NCBI GenBank assembly: GCA_030835185.1
Contig: JAUQWL010000238.1
Coordinates: forward strand, 1 to 21,609
Source: Solirubrobacterales bacterium
GTDB lineage: Bacteria > Actinomycetota > Thermoleophilia > Solirubrobacterales > 70-9
DNA: 21,609 nucleotides
Reading direction: 5' to 3'
The notes below the pieces were generated by a model. That model was not told where the DNA came from. It was given only the letters and a program-made list of their open reading frames with translations, and did not search any database. Positions 6,882-15,373 of the stretch are shown piece after piece (positions within the stretch are counted from its first letter, which is position 1; every line of letters begins with the position of its first letter). The position numbers were made by a program, and so were the translations under genes.

Positions 6882-7988
6882 ATGGAAGAGTTCACAACGC
6901 TGCAGCTCATCTGGTTCATCCTCATTTCGGTTCTCTGGATCGGCTACTTCGTCCTCGAGGGGTTCGACTTCGGTGTCGGGATCCTGATGAAGACGCTGGG
7001 CCGCGACGAGAATGAGAAGCGGGCCATCCTTCACTCGATCGGGCCGGTCTGGGATGGCAACGAAGTCTGGCTGATCGTCGCCGGCGGGGCCACCTTTGCC
7101 GCCTTCCCGGAATGGTACGCGACGCTCTTCTCCGGTTTCTACCTGGCGCTGTTCGTGATCCTGGTCGCGCTGATCGTTCGTAACGTCGGTTTCGAGTTCT
7201 GGGGCAAGCGGGATTCGAAGGCCTGGCGCAACGGATGGGAATGGTGCATCCTGATCGGCAGCGCCGTCCCGGCCCTGCTCTGGGGTGTTGCCTGGGCGAA
7301 CATCATCGGCGGCACGCCGATCAATGCCGAAGCCGACTTCACCGGCAATTTCTTTGACCTGCTCAGCGCCTACGCGCTGCTCGGCGGACTGGCCACGCTC
7401 ACTGTCTTTTTCGCCCACGGCGCGATCTTCCTCACGATGAGGACCAAAGGCGCGGTTTCGGCAAGGGCCGGAAAGGTCGCCCGGGTGGCGATCGTGCCGG
7501 CCGTCGCGGTTACCGCGGTCTGGCTGGCATGGACGCTAAGCAGGCACGACCCGCTCGAGATTCCGTCGTTGATCCTCGCCGTTCTTGCCGTTGTGGCGCT
7601 GGGCACCGCGGCGGTGCTGGTCCGGCGCACCGTCTGGCAGGCCTTTGCGGCGACCACGGTTGCGATCGTCATGTTCTTCTCGTCGATCTTCACCTACCTG
7701 TTCCCCAATACGATGATCTCGAGCACGGACTCCGCCTTCGACATGACCCTGAATTTCTCCAGTTCCTCCGAATACACACTGACCGTGATGACGGTCGTCG
7801 CGGTCCTGCTGGTGCCGCTCGTCCTGGTCTACCAGGGGTGGACGTACTGGGTCTTCCGCCACCGGATATCAGCCGAAGATTTCGGCGACGTGAAGACACC
7901 GGTCGACCTGCTCGACAAGCGGAAACGGGAGGGTGGGGATGGCAAGAACGGAGACACGGGCACCGGACAGCAGCCGGCGCGCCCGTGA
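6882..7988 (+). CDS. cydB: Cytochrome bd ubiquinol oxidase subunit II
   Basis: Small partner of CydA in the membrane; it holds no haem itself. Signatures: GFDFGVG (residues 27-33, with D29) and WDGNEVW (57-63), then eight to nine helices in 368 residues, the family length. Residues about 335 onwards form a charged cytosolic tail (DLLDKRKREGGDGKNGDTGTGQQ). The ATG is two bases after the cydA stop. The last 50 bases also encode the start of cydD, so the hydrophilic tail is partly shaped by a second reading frame. No small CydX-like gene fits between cydB and cydD. Confidence 0.97.
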   Translation: MEEFTTLQLIWFILISVLWIGYFVLEGFDFGVGILMKTLGRDENEKRAILHSIGPVWDGNEVWLIVAGGATFAAFPEWYATLFSGFYLALFVILVALIVRNVGFEFWGKRDSKAWRNGWEWCILIGSAVPALLWGVAWANIIGGTPINAEADFTGNFFDLLSAYALLGGLATLTVFFAHGAIFLTMRTKGAVSARAGKVARVAIVPAVAVTAVWLAWTLSRHDPLEIPSLILAVLAVVALGTAAVLVRRTVWQAFAATTVAIVMFFSSIFTYLFPNTMISSTDSAFDMTLNFSSSSEYTLTVMTVVAVLLVPLVLVYQGWTYWVFRHRISAEDFGDVKTPVDLLDKRKREGGDGKNGDTGTGQQPARP

Positions 7989-9669
7989 AACCCAGCGCAG
8001 GCTGGTCCGAAGCTCCGGATCGGCCCGCGCTCACATAGCCCTCACCGTCGCCCTCGGACTCGGGGCCACGGCTCTGATCATCGCCCAGGCGACCTTGCTG
8101 GCGATGGTCATCGCCGGTGTCTTCATGGACGGACAGTCGCTCGGCGACGTATCGGGATTGCTGATCTGGCTGGCGCTCATCGCGGTCGCCCGGGGGTTGG
8201 TGAGCCTCGGTTTCGAATCTTCCGGGCGTTTCGGCGCGGCCCGGGTGATGTCGGAGCTCCGCCGCCGTCTCGCCGAGCGCCTGCTCCTGGTCAATCCCGG
8301 AACCACACGCCACGACCACTCCGGCGAACTGGTCGCGCAGGCCGTGGACGGCGTCGAGGCCCTGGAGGCCTACTTCGCCCGTTACCTGCCGCAGGTCGTC
8401 CTCGCGGCGACGGTACCGATCGCGATCCTCGCCTGGGTCTTCCCCTACGACTGGAAAGCCGGTCTGATCCTGGCGATCACGGCACCGCTGATCCCGCTGT
8501 TCATGGTGCTGATCGGTCTGCTGACCGAAGGCAGGACCCGCCGGCGCTGGTCCCTGCTGTCGCGGCTTTCTTCGCACTTCCTCGACCTCGTCGCCGGGCT
8601 GCAGACCCTGCGCGCCTACGGCCGCGCCGAGTCCCAGGCCGACTCGATCGCCGCGGTGGGAGAGCGCTACCGGCGCGAGACCATGGGCGCTCTTCGCATC
8701 GGCTTCCTCTCGGCGCTGGTACTGGAGTTGCTGGCGATGATCGGTGTTGCGATGGTCGCGACAGCGGTCGGAATCCAATTGGCTTCAGGGTCGCTTCAGC
8801 TCGAAGCGGGCCTGGTCGTACTTCTGCTGGCCCCGGAGCTCTACATGCCTCTTCGCCAGCTGGGCAACCAGTTTCACGCCAGCGCTGACGGTATGGCAGC
8901 GGCTGAGAGTATTTTCGAAGTACTCGACCAACCCGCCCGGGTCGAAGTGCCTGCCCGGCCGGTGGCGGTGCCGTCCCCCGGTGAAGCCGGGCTGGAGATC
9001 GAAGGCCTCGAGATGCTCTTCCCGGGGCGGGGCAAGGTACTCGACGGTCTCAATCTCTCGCTTTCTCCCGGCGAAACCGTCGGCCTGGTGGGTCCGAGCG
9101 GTGGCGGCAAGAGCACGCTTGTATCGCTGATTCTCAGGCTCGCCAGCCCCGGAGCCGGAAAGATCTCCTGCGGCGGGGTGGACCTCGGATCGGTCGACCC
9201 CCGCGAGTGGCGTCGTCAGATCGTCTGGGTGCCCCAGCGACCGACTCTCTTCGCCGGTTCGCTCGCTTGGAATCTGAGTCTCTTCGACCCGGACGCCGGT
9301 GACGATGCGCTCGCTCTGGCGATTGGGAAGGCCGGACTGACGGGACTGGTCGACGGGCTTCCGGAAGGGATGGATACCTTGATCGGGGACGGTGGCCGGC
9401 GGCTGTCGGTCGGACAGTCGCAACGGGTGGCGCTAGCCCGGGCTTTCCTCAGCCGGGCGCCGATGGTCCTGCTCGACGAGCCCACGGCGCATCTCGACAG
9501 CGACTCCGAAGAAACGGTTTCCCGGGCGATCGGCCTGCTGACCGCCGACCGGACCGCCCTCGTCGTCTCCCATCGCCGCCGTGCGATCGCCGGGGCCGAC
9601 CGTGTCCTCGAGCTGAGGGAGGGGCGGCTGACTCCGTTCGAACCGCAGCCGGCCGGGGCGGCGACATGA
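7939..9669 (+). CDS. cydD: Thiol reductant ABC exporter subunit CydD
   Basis: Half of the CydDC heterodimeric ABC exporter, which moves reduced thiols (glutathione/cysteine in E. coli) to the periplasm and is needed to assemble cytochrome bd. Membrane domain about residues 25-310 with six helices, then the ATPase domain: Walker A GPSGGGKST (385-393), ABC signature LSVGQ (489-493), Walker B MVLLDEP with D513/E514, and H-loop VVSHRR. 576 residues. Start: GGAGG (7928-7932) lies six bases before ATG at 7939, better than the GTG at 7933 that abuts it. It overlaps cydB by 50 bases and cydC by the ATGA at 9666. Confidence 0.95.
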   Translation: MARTETRAPDSSRRARETQRRLVRSSGSARAHIALTVALGLGATALIIAQATLLAMVIAGVFMDGQSLGDVSGLLIWLALIAVARGLVSLGFESSGRFGAARVMSELRRRLAERLLLVNPGTTRHDHSGELVAQAVDGVEALEAYFARYLPQVVLAATVPIAILAWVFPYDWKAGLILAITAPLIPLFMVLIGLLTEGRTRRRWSLLSRLSSHFLDLVAGLQTLRAYGRAESQADSIAAVGERYRRETMGALRIGFLSALVLELLAMIGVAMVATAVGIQLASGSLQLEAGLVVLLLAPELYMPLRQLGNQFHASADGMAAAESIFEVLDQPARVEVPARPVAVPSPGEAGLEIEGLEMLFPGRGKVLDGLNLSLSPGETVGLVGPSGGGKSTLVSLILRLASPGAGKISCGGVDLGSVDPREWRRQIVWVPQRPTLFAGSLAWNLSLFDPDAGDDALALAIGKAGLTGLVDGLPEGMDTLIGDGGRRLSVGQSQRVALARAFLSRAPMVLLDEPTAHLDSDSEETVSRAIGLLTADRTALVVSHRRRAIAGADRVLELREGRLTPFEPQPAGAAT

Positions 9670-11366
9670 TTGCCTCCCGGCTTTCGCGCTCGCCGCTCGG
9701 ACGGGCGGTGCTCGTAACGAGGGGTCGCTGGCGCCGCTTCGCGTGGTCCGCCCTGCTGGGCGCGGCGACGGTACTGGCTGCAGTCGGCCTGCTGACAACC
9801 TCCGGGTACCTGATCAGCCGGGCGGCCGAGAAGCCGGAAATCCTTTCGCTGACCGTGGCGATCGTCGGAGTGCGTTTCTTCGGCATTTCCCGCTCACTGC
9901 TTCGATACGCCGAGCGGCTCGTCTCGCACGACCTCGCGTTCCGCAGCCTGACCGACCTTCGTTTTCGCTTCTTCGAGAGATTGGTGCCGCTGGTTCCGGG
10001 GGCGCTCGACCAACCGGCGAGCGCCGACCTGCTCAGTCGTTTCGTCGGTGACGTCGATCGTCTCCAGGATCTCTATCTGCGGGCTCTCACTCCGCCGTTC
10101 ATCGCTCTGGCCACGGGGCTGGTCTGTGTTGCGGTGGCTGCGGTGATGCTGCCGGCGGCGGCTGCCGTGCTCGCGGTGATGCTGCTCCTGGGTGGTGTCG
10201 GCGTTCCCGGCCTGACGCGCTGGGCGGCCCGGGTCTCCGGCCGGCGACAGGCGGCGGCGAGGGCGGAGTTGAGCGGGGCGATGCTCGAAGTGACCGCGGG
10301 ATCCGCCGAGATCGCGGTTGCAGGCAGGGAGGCTGACTGGCTGAAGCGCATGACCGAGGCCGACACCGACGTGGTGGCCCTTCAGAAGCGCGACGCCCTC
10401 AACGGTGGTCTGGCGGCCGGCCTGACCACCATGCTGTCGGCCGGTGCGGCCGTAGCGGTCACGGCAGTCGCGATCCCAGCAGTCGACGACGGCCTGCTCG
10501 CCGGAGTCCTCCTGGCCGCCCTCGCGCTGCTTGCGATGGCTTCATTCGAGGCCGTCTTGCCGCTCGGACCCGCGGCGGCGAGTCTCGACGCCTGCGCCGA
10601 CGCCGCCGAGCGAATCGAAGAGATCACCGAACGGCCGCCGCCGGTGCTCGAGCCCGCCATCCCGGTACCGGTGCCGACCGACGGCCCGCTCAGCTTCGAA
10701 GCGGTTCGTTTTGCCTACCGGCCGGAGCTTCCGGCGGTTCTCGACGCCGTCGATTTCTCGGTCGGGTCCGGCGAAGCGGTTGCCCTGGTCGGGCCGAGCG
10801 GAGCCGGCAAGAGCACGATCGCCGAGTTGATGGTGCGCTTCAGGGATCCGGACGACGGACGGATCATGGTGGGCGGCGTGGACCTCCGCTCGATGGACCC
10901 GGGCCGTCTGCGCGAGAGTGTGCGGCTCGCGCCCCAGGACTCCTACCTGTTCACCGGCACCCTCGGCGAGAACGTGGCCCTCGGAGATCCGACAGCCTGC
11001 CCTGAGGAGATCGTCGAAGTACTCGGAAGGGTCGGGCTCGGACCCTGGCTCGACGGGCTGGACGACGGCCTCGAGACTCTGGTCGGCGAAGGTGGTTCGA
11101 TGGTCTCAGGCGGCCAGCGTCAGCGCATCGCGGCCGCACGCTGCCTCCTCGGCCGCCCCCGCTTCATGATCTTCGATGAGCCGACGGCCCACCTCGACCC
11201 GGAGGGTGCGCTTTCGCTGGAGCGGATTCTGGTCGGCGGACGTGAACGTGGGGCCGGGGTCCTGATCATCACCCACGCAATAGCCGACCCGGCCGGCTTC
11301 GACCGGGTACTTGAACTGGATGCCTCGCACTCGGTGCGCGAACGCGGTCCGGTTCAGGTCGACTGA
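9666..11366 (+). CDS. cydC: Thiol reductant ABC exporter subunit CydC
   Basis: Partner of CydD in the thiol exporter. Six-helix membrane domain with the usual LLTTSGYLISRAAE start and RYAERLVSHD, about residues 20-330; ATPase domain with Walker A GPSGAGKST (376-384), signature VSGGQRQR (480-487), Walker B FMIFDEP with D504/E505, and H-loop ITH. 566 residues. The gene starts in the cydD stop (ATGA), so translation is coupled. Its last 13 bases overlap the end of the convergent histidine kinase gene, leaving no room for a terminator between them. Confidence 0.95.
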   Translation: MIASRLSRSPLGRAVLVTRGRWRRFAWSALLGAATVLAAVGLLTTSGYLISRAAEKPEILSLTVAIVGVRFFGISRSLLRYAERLVSHDLAFRSLTDLRFRFFERLVPLVPGALDQPASADLLSRFVGDVDRLQDLYLRALTPPFIALATGLVCVAVAAVMLPAAAAVLAVMLLLGGVGVPGLTRWAARVSGRRQAAARAELSGAMLEVTAGSAEIAVAGREADWLKRMTEADTDVVALQKRDALNGGLAAGLTTMLSAGAAVAVTAVAIPAVDDGLLAGVLLAALALLAMASFEAVLPLGPAAASLDACADAAERIEEITERPPPVLEPAIPVPVPTDGPLSFEAVRFAYRPELPAVLDAVDFSVGSGEAVALVGPSGAGKSTIAELMVRFRDPDDGRIMVGGVDLRSMDPGRLRESVRLAPQDSYLFTGTLGENVALGDPTACPEEIVEVLGRVGLGPWLDGLDDGLETLVGEGGSMVSGGQRQRIAAARCLLGRPRFMIFDEPTAHLDPEGALSLERILVGGRERGAGVLIITHAIADPAGFDRVLELDASHSVRERGPVQVD

Positions 11367-12529
11367 CCCAGGCGCCTGGTGTCCATCGACGCCTTGATCG
11401 TCGATCCGCTCGCCCCGGAGGAGACCTCGAGTTCTCCACCGGCCAGTGCCACCCTTTCGCGCATGCCTGTCAGTCCGTAGCCCGAGCGCGGCGCTTCAGG
11501 GTCGAAGCCGCTGCCGTCGTCGACCACCCTTACGGTGATCCTGTCTCCCTCCTCGAAAACCTCGACGATCGCACGACGGGCTCCGCCGTGCCGGACCGCG
11601 TTGTTCAGGGATTCCTGGATCAACCGGTAGATCGTGTCTTCGAGTTGCGGAACGAGGCGGCTGGTGCTGTCGCTTCCGCGTCCGGCGAAGTCCATCCGCA
11701 GGTCGATCGCGACAGCGGATTCGGCCTCGACCCGGTCGACCAGCGCGCTCAGCGCCGGTCCCACACCGAGCTGGTCGAGCGCGGCCGGCCTGAGGTCTGC
11801 GATCAACCGACGCATCTCCTCGATCGTCTCGTCGACCCGATCGATCGACTGGTTGATCACCAGGAGGCATGGATCGGTTTCGGCGTGACGCCGGGCGGCC
11901 GAAAGCAGCACCCGCAGACCGGCCAGATTCTGCAGGGTTTCGTCGTGCAGCTCGCGCGCCCATTTGCGACGCTCCTGCTCGGCTGCTTCGAAGCTGAGCT
12001 GTACGCGATCGGCGGCGACCGATCGCGCGTTGTTGACCGCGATCGAAATCCATTCCGCGAGGATGACCGTCGACTGTTCGTCGATTGCGTCAAAGGCACC
12101 GCCCTGCTTGTCCGTCAGGTAGAGATTGCCCCAGGGTTCTCCGTGGATCTTGATCGGCACCCCCAGAAACGACTTCATCGGCGGGTGACCGGGAGGGAAG
12201 CCGTGGGAGTCGGGATGGTGGCTCAGTTCGTCAACCAGGATCGGGCGGGGGTCGTCGATGAGCAGACCGAGCAGGCCGCGGCCCCGCGGCCGCTCCCCGA
12301 TCCGCTCGACGGTCTTCTCATCCATGCCTTCGGTCAGGAAACGCTCAAGACCCGAGCGGTCCTTGTCGAGGACGCCGAGGGCGGCGTAGCGGGCTCCGGT
12401 CAACTCGCGGGCGGCGGTCAGGGCATGGGCGATGACGACCTCGGGGTCACGTTCGGTGACCAGTCCCCGGGCGACCTCGACGAGTCGTTCGAGCCGGGCC
12501 TGGTCGAGCGCGGATTCGGCCGTCTGCAT
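11354..12529 (-). CDS. DevS/DosT-like GAF sensor histidine kinase
   Basis: Cytosolic sensor kinase, no membrane helices. An N-terminal helix leads to one GAF domain (about residues 28-165) with the DevS-type stretch GFPPGHPPM and SFLGVPI; H115 lies in it. HisKA_3 dimerization follows, with phosphoacceptor H195 in ARELHDETLQNL; then the HATPase domain with N-box ESLNNAVRHG, G1 DDGSGFDP and G2 YGLTGMRERV. Mycobacterial DevS/DosT use a haem-binding GAF to sense O2, NO and CO; whether this GAF binds haem cannot be read, and it has one GAF, not two. Start is uncertain: ATG 12529 is chosen because TAACAT lies seven bases before it, as in other genes here; ATG 12538 or GTG 12562 are alternatives. 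No Shine-Dalgarno is seen for any. Confidence 0.9.
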   Translation of the reverse strand: MQTAESALDQARLERLVEVARGLVTERDPEVVIAHALTAARELTGARYAALGVLDKDRSGLERFLTEGMDEKTVERIGERPRGRGLLGLLIDDPRPILVDELSHHPDSHGFPPGHPPMKSFLGVPIKIHGEPWGNLYLTDKQGGAFDAIDEQSTVILAEWISIAVNNARSVAADRVQLSFEAAEQERRKWARELHDETLQNLAGLRVLLSAARRHAETDPCLLVINQSIDRVDETIEEMRRLIADLRPAALDQLGVGPALSALVDRVEAESAVAIDLRMDFAGRGSDSTSRLVPQLEDTIYRLIQESLNNAVRHGGARRAIVEVFEEGDRITVRVVDDGSGFDPEAPRSGYGLTGMRERVALAGGELEVSSGASGSTIKASMDTRRLGQST

Positions 12530-12536
12530 GCCTGCC

Positions 12537-12542
12537 ATGTTA
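12537..12542 (-). promoter_or_regulatory. Possible -10 of the histidine kinase gene
   Basis: TAACAT on the minus strand, seven bases before the ATG at 12529, the same spacing as for rubredoxin and Nudix. A competing TANNNT box (TAGATT, 12566-12571) would give a leader of about 21-30 bases. Confidence 0.3.
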
Positions 12543-12596
12543 GGGACAACAGGACAGATCACGGGAATCTACGGATGACGCCCCGAATCCGGGCGC

Positions 12597-12602
12597 TACC
12601 CT
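12597..12602 (+). promoter_or_regulatory. -10 of the response regulator gene
   Basis: TACCCT, eight bases before the GTG at 12611; predicted transcript start about 12609. It supports the GTG as the start and a leaderless mRNA. Confidence 0.4.
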
Positions 12603-12610
12603 TGCGGATA

Positions 12611-13267
12611 GTGAAGACGGAGACTCCAAAGTCGGACGTAGAGGTTCTCTCGATCGTTCTTGCTGACGACCACACGGTCGTCCGCAGTGCGCTGCGGATG
12701 TTGCTCGAGGCCGAGAGCGACATCGAAGTGGTCGCTGAGGCAGGTACCGCTGAAGACGCGCTCAGATACGTCCGCGGCCACCGGCCCTCGGTCCTGATCC
12801 TCGACCTCGACATGCCCGGCCGTCCCAGTCTCGAGGTGCTTCCGGAGATCATCGAACTGTCGCCGGAGACCGGTGTGGTCATCCTGACCATGCGCAGCGA
12901 GCCGGAGTTCGCCCGGCAGGCTTTGAAGAGCGGTGTCCGCGGCTATGTACTCAAGGAAGCAGCCGACAGCGAACTGGTCCAGGCGGTGCGGAGCGCCGCT
13001 GCCGGAGAGACGTATCTGCAGCCGGCCCTCGGAGCCAAGCTCGTCACTGAACGGGCTGAGGACCAACCCGGCGGCTTGAGCGAGCGCGAACAGGGGATCC
13101 TCGAGCTGATCGCCCTCGGTCACACCAACGCCGAAATCGCCGACAGGCTGTTTCTCAGCATCCGTACCGTAGAAAGCCACCGGGCCAACATCCAGGCCAA
13201 GCTCGATCTCGGCAGCCGCGCCGAACTGGTCCGCTACGCACTCGACCGCGGCATCATCGGAGCCTGA
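12611..13267 (+). CDS. NarL/LuxR-family response regulator, 218 aa
   Basis: DNA-binding partner of the adjacent kinase. Receiver domain about residues 12-130: acidic pair D19/D20, phosphoacceptor D65 (LILDLDMPG), T in VILTM and K in YVLKEA. C-terminal LuxR helix-turn-helix about residues 150-210: LSEREQGILELIALGHTNAEIADRLFLSIRTVESH. Start: GTG 12611 fits the TACCCT box; an in-frame ATG at 12575 is possible but adds 12 basic residues. The frame is open far upstream only as a shadow of the kinase gene. Kinase and regulator are divergent rather than in one operon, which is less usual. By position, possible targets are the cyd operon and yaaA, which is an inference. Confidence 0.93.
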   Translation: MKTETPKSDVEVLSIVLADDHTVVRSALRMLLEAESDIEVVAEAGTAEDALRYVRGHRPSVLILDLDMPGRPSLEVLPEIIELSPETGVVILTMRSEPEFARQALKSGVRGYVLKEAADSELVQAVRSAAAGETYLQPALGAKLVTERAEDQPGGLSEREQGILELIALGHTNAEIADRLFLSIRTVESHRANIQAKLDLGSRAELVRYALDRGIIGA

Positions 13268-13325
13268 GCGGCTGAACCGGCTACGGGTCCGGACCCGATC
13301 GCTGTCGTCAGAATCCTGCCAGTCG

Positions 13326-14090
13326 ATGTTGATCCTCCTGCCGCCATCCGAAGGCAAGTCAGGGCCTGCCGGGGGACCTCCGGTCGACCTCGACGCGCTC
13401 GTCTTCGCCGACGAACTGCGAGATCAACGGGAACGGCTGATGACCAAGCTCGAAATGCTCGCCGGACGGCCGGTCGCCAGGGCCATCGAAGCACTCGGCA
13501 TATCGGCCGGTCAGGCCGGCGACGTCGAGCGCGACGGCAGGGTCAGATCGGCACCTTCGGCTCCCGCCTCTCAGGTCTATACCGGGGTGCTCTTCGACCG
13601 ACTTGACTTCGCCGGTCTCAAGCCGGCGGCCGCCGGCCGGGCGAATGACAACGTGCTGATTTCAAGCGCGCTCTGGGGTTTCCTGCGGCCTGACGACCGC
13701 ATCCCGTACTACCGGCTTTCGATGAAAGCCCGGCTGCCGCGGGTTTCCGGACTTGCGGCCTGCTGGCGCCCCTCCCTCGGAGCGGCGATGGAGTCCGGTG
13801 GTCACGACCGGGAAGACGGGCTGGTCCTCGACATGCGCTCCGGCGCCTACTCCACCGCCTGGAAGCCGAAGCGGAGCCGCCTGCTGCAGGTGCGGGCTTT
13901 CACCGAATCCGGGGGAGAGCGCAAAGCCGTATCCCATATGGCAAAAGCCACCCGGGGAGAGGTGGCGAGGCTCGTGCTCAGCACCCCTGCGATGCCGGCA
14001 GACGCCGAGTCGGTGGCCGGCCTGCTGGAGGAGTCCGGATTGACGGTCGAGCTCTCGGGGCGCTTCCTTGACGTCATCCGGCCCACCTGA
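13326..14090 (+). CDS. yaaA: YaaA-family peroxide stress protein, 254 aa
   Basis: DUF328 protein; E. coli YaaA lowers intracellular free iron and protects DNA during peroxide stress. Hallmarks: LLPPSEGK at the start (residues 4-11), SALWGFLRPDDRIPYYRLSM in the middle, and LDMRSGAY about 170. Length is close to the family's. The ATG lies 58 bases after the response regulator stop with only a weak -10-like stretch (AGAATCC around 13311-13317), so it may be co-transcribed with it. Its place next to a redox-type two-component pair and cytochrome bd fits an oxidative-stress role, but that link is an inference. Confidence 0.88.
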   Translation: MLILLPPSEGKSGPAGGPPVDLDALVFADELRDQRERLMTKLEMLAGRPVARAIEALGISAGQAGDVERDGRVRSAPSAPASQVYTGVLFDRLDFAGLKPAAAGRANDNVLISSALWGFLRPDDRIPYYRLSMKARLPRVSGLAACWRPSLGAAMESGGHDREDGLVLDMRSGAYSTAWKPKRSRLLQVRAFTESGGERKAVSHMAKATRGEVARLVLSTPAMPADAESVAGLLEESGLTVELSGRFLDVIRPT

Positions 14091-14122
14091 AGAGGCCCGG
14101 TCGGGGGGACGAAGCCGACGCC

Positions 14123-14128
14123 TATAGT
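14123..14128 (+). promoter_or_regulatory. -10 of the GH3 gene
   Basis: TATAGT, nine bases before the ATG at 14138. Predicted transcript start about 14135, a three-base leader. No clear -35. Confidence 0.45.
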
Positions 14129-14137
14129 CAGAGTGAA

Positions 14138-15328
14138 ATGGAGAGAAGCACTGAACCCCGCCCCCGGACGAGTGGCGTGATGCGGCGCCGAAGGCATCGC
14201 GCCGCGCTCGGTGCCTCCCTGCTCGCCGTTCTGGCCCTGGCCGCGGGAATCTTCACCGGAGCCGGGACCCGGTCGGAAGGCTCGGCGTCGCACTTCACCG
14301 CGCGGGTCACGGCTGAACTGCCCCCACCATCGAAGGGCCTGGCTGCGAACACACTCGCCGGCCAGCGCACGATCGTCGGTTTCCCCGGGACCTCGATACC
14401 CCGGCCGGTCCGGCGCGGCATCGCCAACGGGAGGATCGGCGGGGTCATCCTCTTCTCGGACAACATCCCTTCCCGGAGCGCCGTGCGTTCACTCACTTCC
14501 AGACTGCAGAAGCTGAAACGGCCGAAGGCGCTGCGTCCCTATCCGCTCCTGATCATGACCGACCAGGAAGGGGGTCTGGTCAAGCGCCTCTCCGGTGCGC
14601 CGACCATGTCAGCGGCCGGGATGGGCCGTCGCGGCGCGAAGTTCTCCAGGCGTCAGGGCAGACTCACCGGGCGCAACCTGCGAAACGCCGGTATCAACGT
14701 GAACTTCGCCCCGGTGGCGGATGTTGCCCGCCCGGGCGGCGACATCGCCGCAACCGGCCGCGGTTTCGGCAGCACGGTCGCATCGGTCCTGCGCTCGGCG
14801 CTCCCGTTTGCGATTGCCATGGAGGCGAACGGCACAGCGGCGACGGCCAAGCACTTTCCCGGCCTCGGTTCGGTCCGTCTGAACACCGATGATGCGGTCC
14901 AGAAGGTGCGCCTTTCCAGAGCTGCGCTGCGCAGGGTCGACGAGGCTGCCTTCCGTCCCTTCGTCGAGTCCCGGATCGACATGATTATGGTCGGCACGGC
15001 GATCTACCCTGCCTTCAGCCGCAGGCCGGCGGCTTTCGAGAAGCGCATCGTCACCGGGGAGCTCCGACACCGCCTCGGCTACCGTGGCGTGACCGTCACC
15101 GACGCGCTCGGAACGGTCGCCGCCCGGGCCTTCGGTGCTCCACGCAAGCTGACCCTTGAGGCGGCCGGCGCCGGCATGGATCTGATGCTGTTCACCGATT
15201 ACCGGGACGCCTTCAAAGGCCAGGACTCGATGACCGACGGGTTCCGGTCCGGCAGGCTCGACCGGCAGGCCTTCCGGCGCGCGGTCGACCGCGTGCTCAA
15301 GTTGCGCGGGAGACTCGCCCGCCGTTGA
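14138..15328 (+). CDS. Secreted family 3 glycoside hydrolase, 396 aa
   Basis: Exported by a long signal sequence: basic RRRRHR at about 16-21, then ASLLAVLALAAGIFTGAG. The rest is a single GH3 TIM barrel, as in NagZ-type beta-N-acetylhexosaminidases, with DQEGG about 146-150, KHFPGLG (238-244) and the nucleophile D322 in VTVTDALG. NagZ enzymes carry a D-x-H dyad after KHFPGHG as acid/base; here that loop reads GSVRLNTDD, with N249-T-D251 in its place and Leu instead of His at 243. So the reaction may differ from classical NagZ (another acid/base, or reduced activity). Substrate is probably a cell-wall or exported glycan, inferred from family and export. It converges on the crotonase across a hairpin. 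Confidence 0.88.
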   Translation: MERSTEPRPRTSGVMRRRRHRAALGASLLAVLALAAGIFTGAGTRSEGSASHFTARVTAELPPPSKGLAANTLAGQRTIVGFPGTSIPRPVRRGIANGRIGGVILFSDNIPSRSAVRSLTSRLQKLKRPKALRPYPLLIMTDQEGGLVKRLSGAPTMSAAGMGRRGAKFSRRQGRLTGRNLRNAGINVNFAPVADVARPGGDIAATGRGFGSTVASVLRSALPFAIAMEANGTAATAKHFPGLGSVRLNTDDAVQKVRLSRAALRRVDEAAFRPFVESRIDMIMVGTAIYPAFSRRPAAFEKRIVTGELRHRLGYRGVTVTDALGTVAARAFGAPRKLTLEAAGAGMDLMLFTDYRDAFKGQDSMTDGFRSGRLDRQAFRRAVDRVLKLRGRLARR

Positions 15329-15331
15329 CGC

Positions 15332-15353
15332 GACGGTCCCCCGAGGGACCGTC
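15332..15353. terminator. Bidirectional terminator-like hairpin
   Basis: GACGGTCCC (15332-15340), loop CCGA, GGGACCGTC (15345-15353): a perfect 9-base GC-rich stem with a four-base loop between the convergent GH3 and crotonase genes. There is no U-tract on either side, so it is a hairpin of the I-shaped kind common in high-GC actinobacteria. Confidence 0.65.
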
Positions 15354-15373
15354 CGGCTGTCATGTCAATCGGG

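Noticed and set aside
7970..8000. Small cydX-like gene in the cyd operon
   Set aside because: cydB overlaps cydD and no frame with a single helix exists between or just after the oxidase genes; if a small subunit is needed it is encoded elsewhere.
12539..12556. Possible DosR-like box between kinase and regulator (TGTCC-tgt-TGTCC on minus)
   Set aside because: Only a short direct repeat of TGTCC; it does not match the palindromic DosR consensus well enough.
11588..12610. Upstream extension of the response regulator frame by over 300 codons
   Set aside because: It is the antisense of the histidine kinase gene; the receiver domain begins within about 12 residues of GTG 12611.
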